From SHVO01 sp041905525 (GTDB lineage: Bacteria; Pseudomonadota; Alphaproteobacteria; Rhodospirillales; Rhodospirillaceae), in the NCBI GenBank assembly GCA_041905525.1, contig JAYRKY010000014.1, positions 1 through 64,000 on the forward strand: a stretch of 64,000 bases of DNA. Direction: 5' to 3'. The position numbers were made by a program, and so were the translations under genes. A model generated the notes under the pieces. That model did no database searches, was not told the origin of the DNA, and saw nothing but the letters and a program-made list of their open reading frames with translations. Each line of letters opens with the position of its first letter. Positions within the stretch are counted from its first letter, which is position 1. Of the stretch, positions 63,725 through 64,000 are shown in pieces.

Positions 63725-64000
63725 GTGACGAACGAAAGCGCGAACAGCGACGACGAGATGGGGCCAGGCCGGCAAAATGCCATCGATGTGGCAGCGGCCG
63801 CGTGGGTTGCGCGCCTCGATCGTGGACTGACGGCGGAAGAAGCGAGCGCATTGGAGGCGTGGAGTGTGTCCGATGCGCGCCATCGCGGAGCGCTGGCGCG
63901 CGCGCAGGCGGTGTTCGTCTATCTGGATCGCGCCAAAGCATTGGGCGCGGACTTCGTGGGCGCCGACACCACGGATACGCCGAACGTCGCTCCCATGTTT
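63725..64000 (+). CDS. FecR-type anti-sigma factor, 5' part (runs off the window)
   Basis: The first 92 codons of an open frame starting at a GTG at 63725. The N-terminal FecR (DUF4880-like) motif is visible: DVAAAAWVARLDRGLTAEEA followed by SALEAWSVSDARHRGALARA. In this family that cytoplasmic part binds the sigma factor, and a membrane helix and periplasmic part follow; these are outside the window. An alternative ATG is codon 12. Confidence 0.85.
   Translation, partial: MTNESANSDDEMGPGRQNAIDVAAAAWVARLDRGLTAEEASALEAWSVSDARHRGALARAQAVFVYLDRAKALGADFVGADTTDTPNVAPMF

Overview
The window is a GC-rich bacterial chromosome segment, almost certainly from an alphaproteobacterium. Evidence for this includes the block gltA-gltX / comEC-lexA-moeA-moaC-trpC-trpD-trpG, the block rpsB-tsf-pyrH-frr-uppS-cdsA-dxr-rseP-bamA-skp-lpxD-fabZ-lpxA-lpxI-lpxB (LpxI rather than LpxH), a GTTC-N7-GTTC SOS box in front of lexA, and PAS_5, HisKA_2 and FecI/FecR-type regulators. 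A Micropepsales or Rhizomicrobium-like host is a guess only. No tRNA, rRNA, CRISPR array or prophage was seen.

Layout. 0.2-8.0 kb: a tight four-gene operon (UDP-GlcNAc 2-epimerase WecB, BcsB-like periplasmic protein, NfrB-type glycosyltransferase with a c-di-GMP-binding MshEN tail, NfrA-type TPR plus outer-membrane barrel). It looks like a complete envelope or secreted glycan machine related to the E. coli phage N4 receptor (NGR) pathway, and is the most interesting system here. 8.7-11.0 kb: an ECF sigma factor, a probable membrane anti-sigma factor and two Spy/CnrX-like periplasmic proteins, probably a metal or envelope stress circuit. 11.2-12.0 kb: a small protein and dps with a palindromic operator-like site. 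12.36-13.62 kb: an intact-looking IS3-family element, possibly inserted into a gene. 13.8-18.7 kb: a response regulator, a HisKA_2 sensor protein with an apparently degenerate ATPase domain, a Crp/Fnr regulator, a DUF202 protein and a secreted nuclease. 18.8-19.6 kb: small accessory genes.

20-26.2 kb: dnaE, a P-loop kinase-like protein, an MFS transporter and small proteins. 26.4-41.3 kb: the conserved housekeeping run for translation, isoprenoid/undecaprenyl synthesis, phospholipid synthesis, outer-membrane protein assembly and lipid A synthesis. 41.3-52.7 kb: a creatininase-family secreted protein, gltA, gltX, comEC, lexA, molybdopterin genes and trpCDG (trpE is absent from the window). 53.1-64.0 kb: envelope and accessory genes (secreted unknown protein, DUF1236-like protein, lipoprotein amidase, FUSC-like membrane protein, M16 peptidase, MFS transporter, PAS_5 protein), ending in a FecI-type sigma factor and a FecR-type gene cut by the window edge.

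Several modules share an envelope theme: WecB/NfrAB export, UppS/CdsA/BamA/Skp/Lpx synthesis, and ECF/anti-sigma sensing. Short REP-like palindromes lie between genes from 47 to 61 kb, and a small helical module recurs in three small proteins and in the tail of one MFS transporter.
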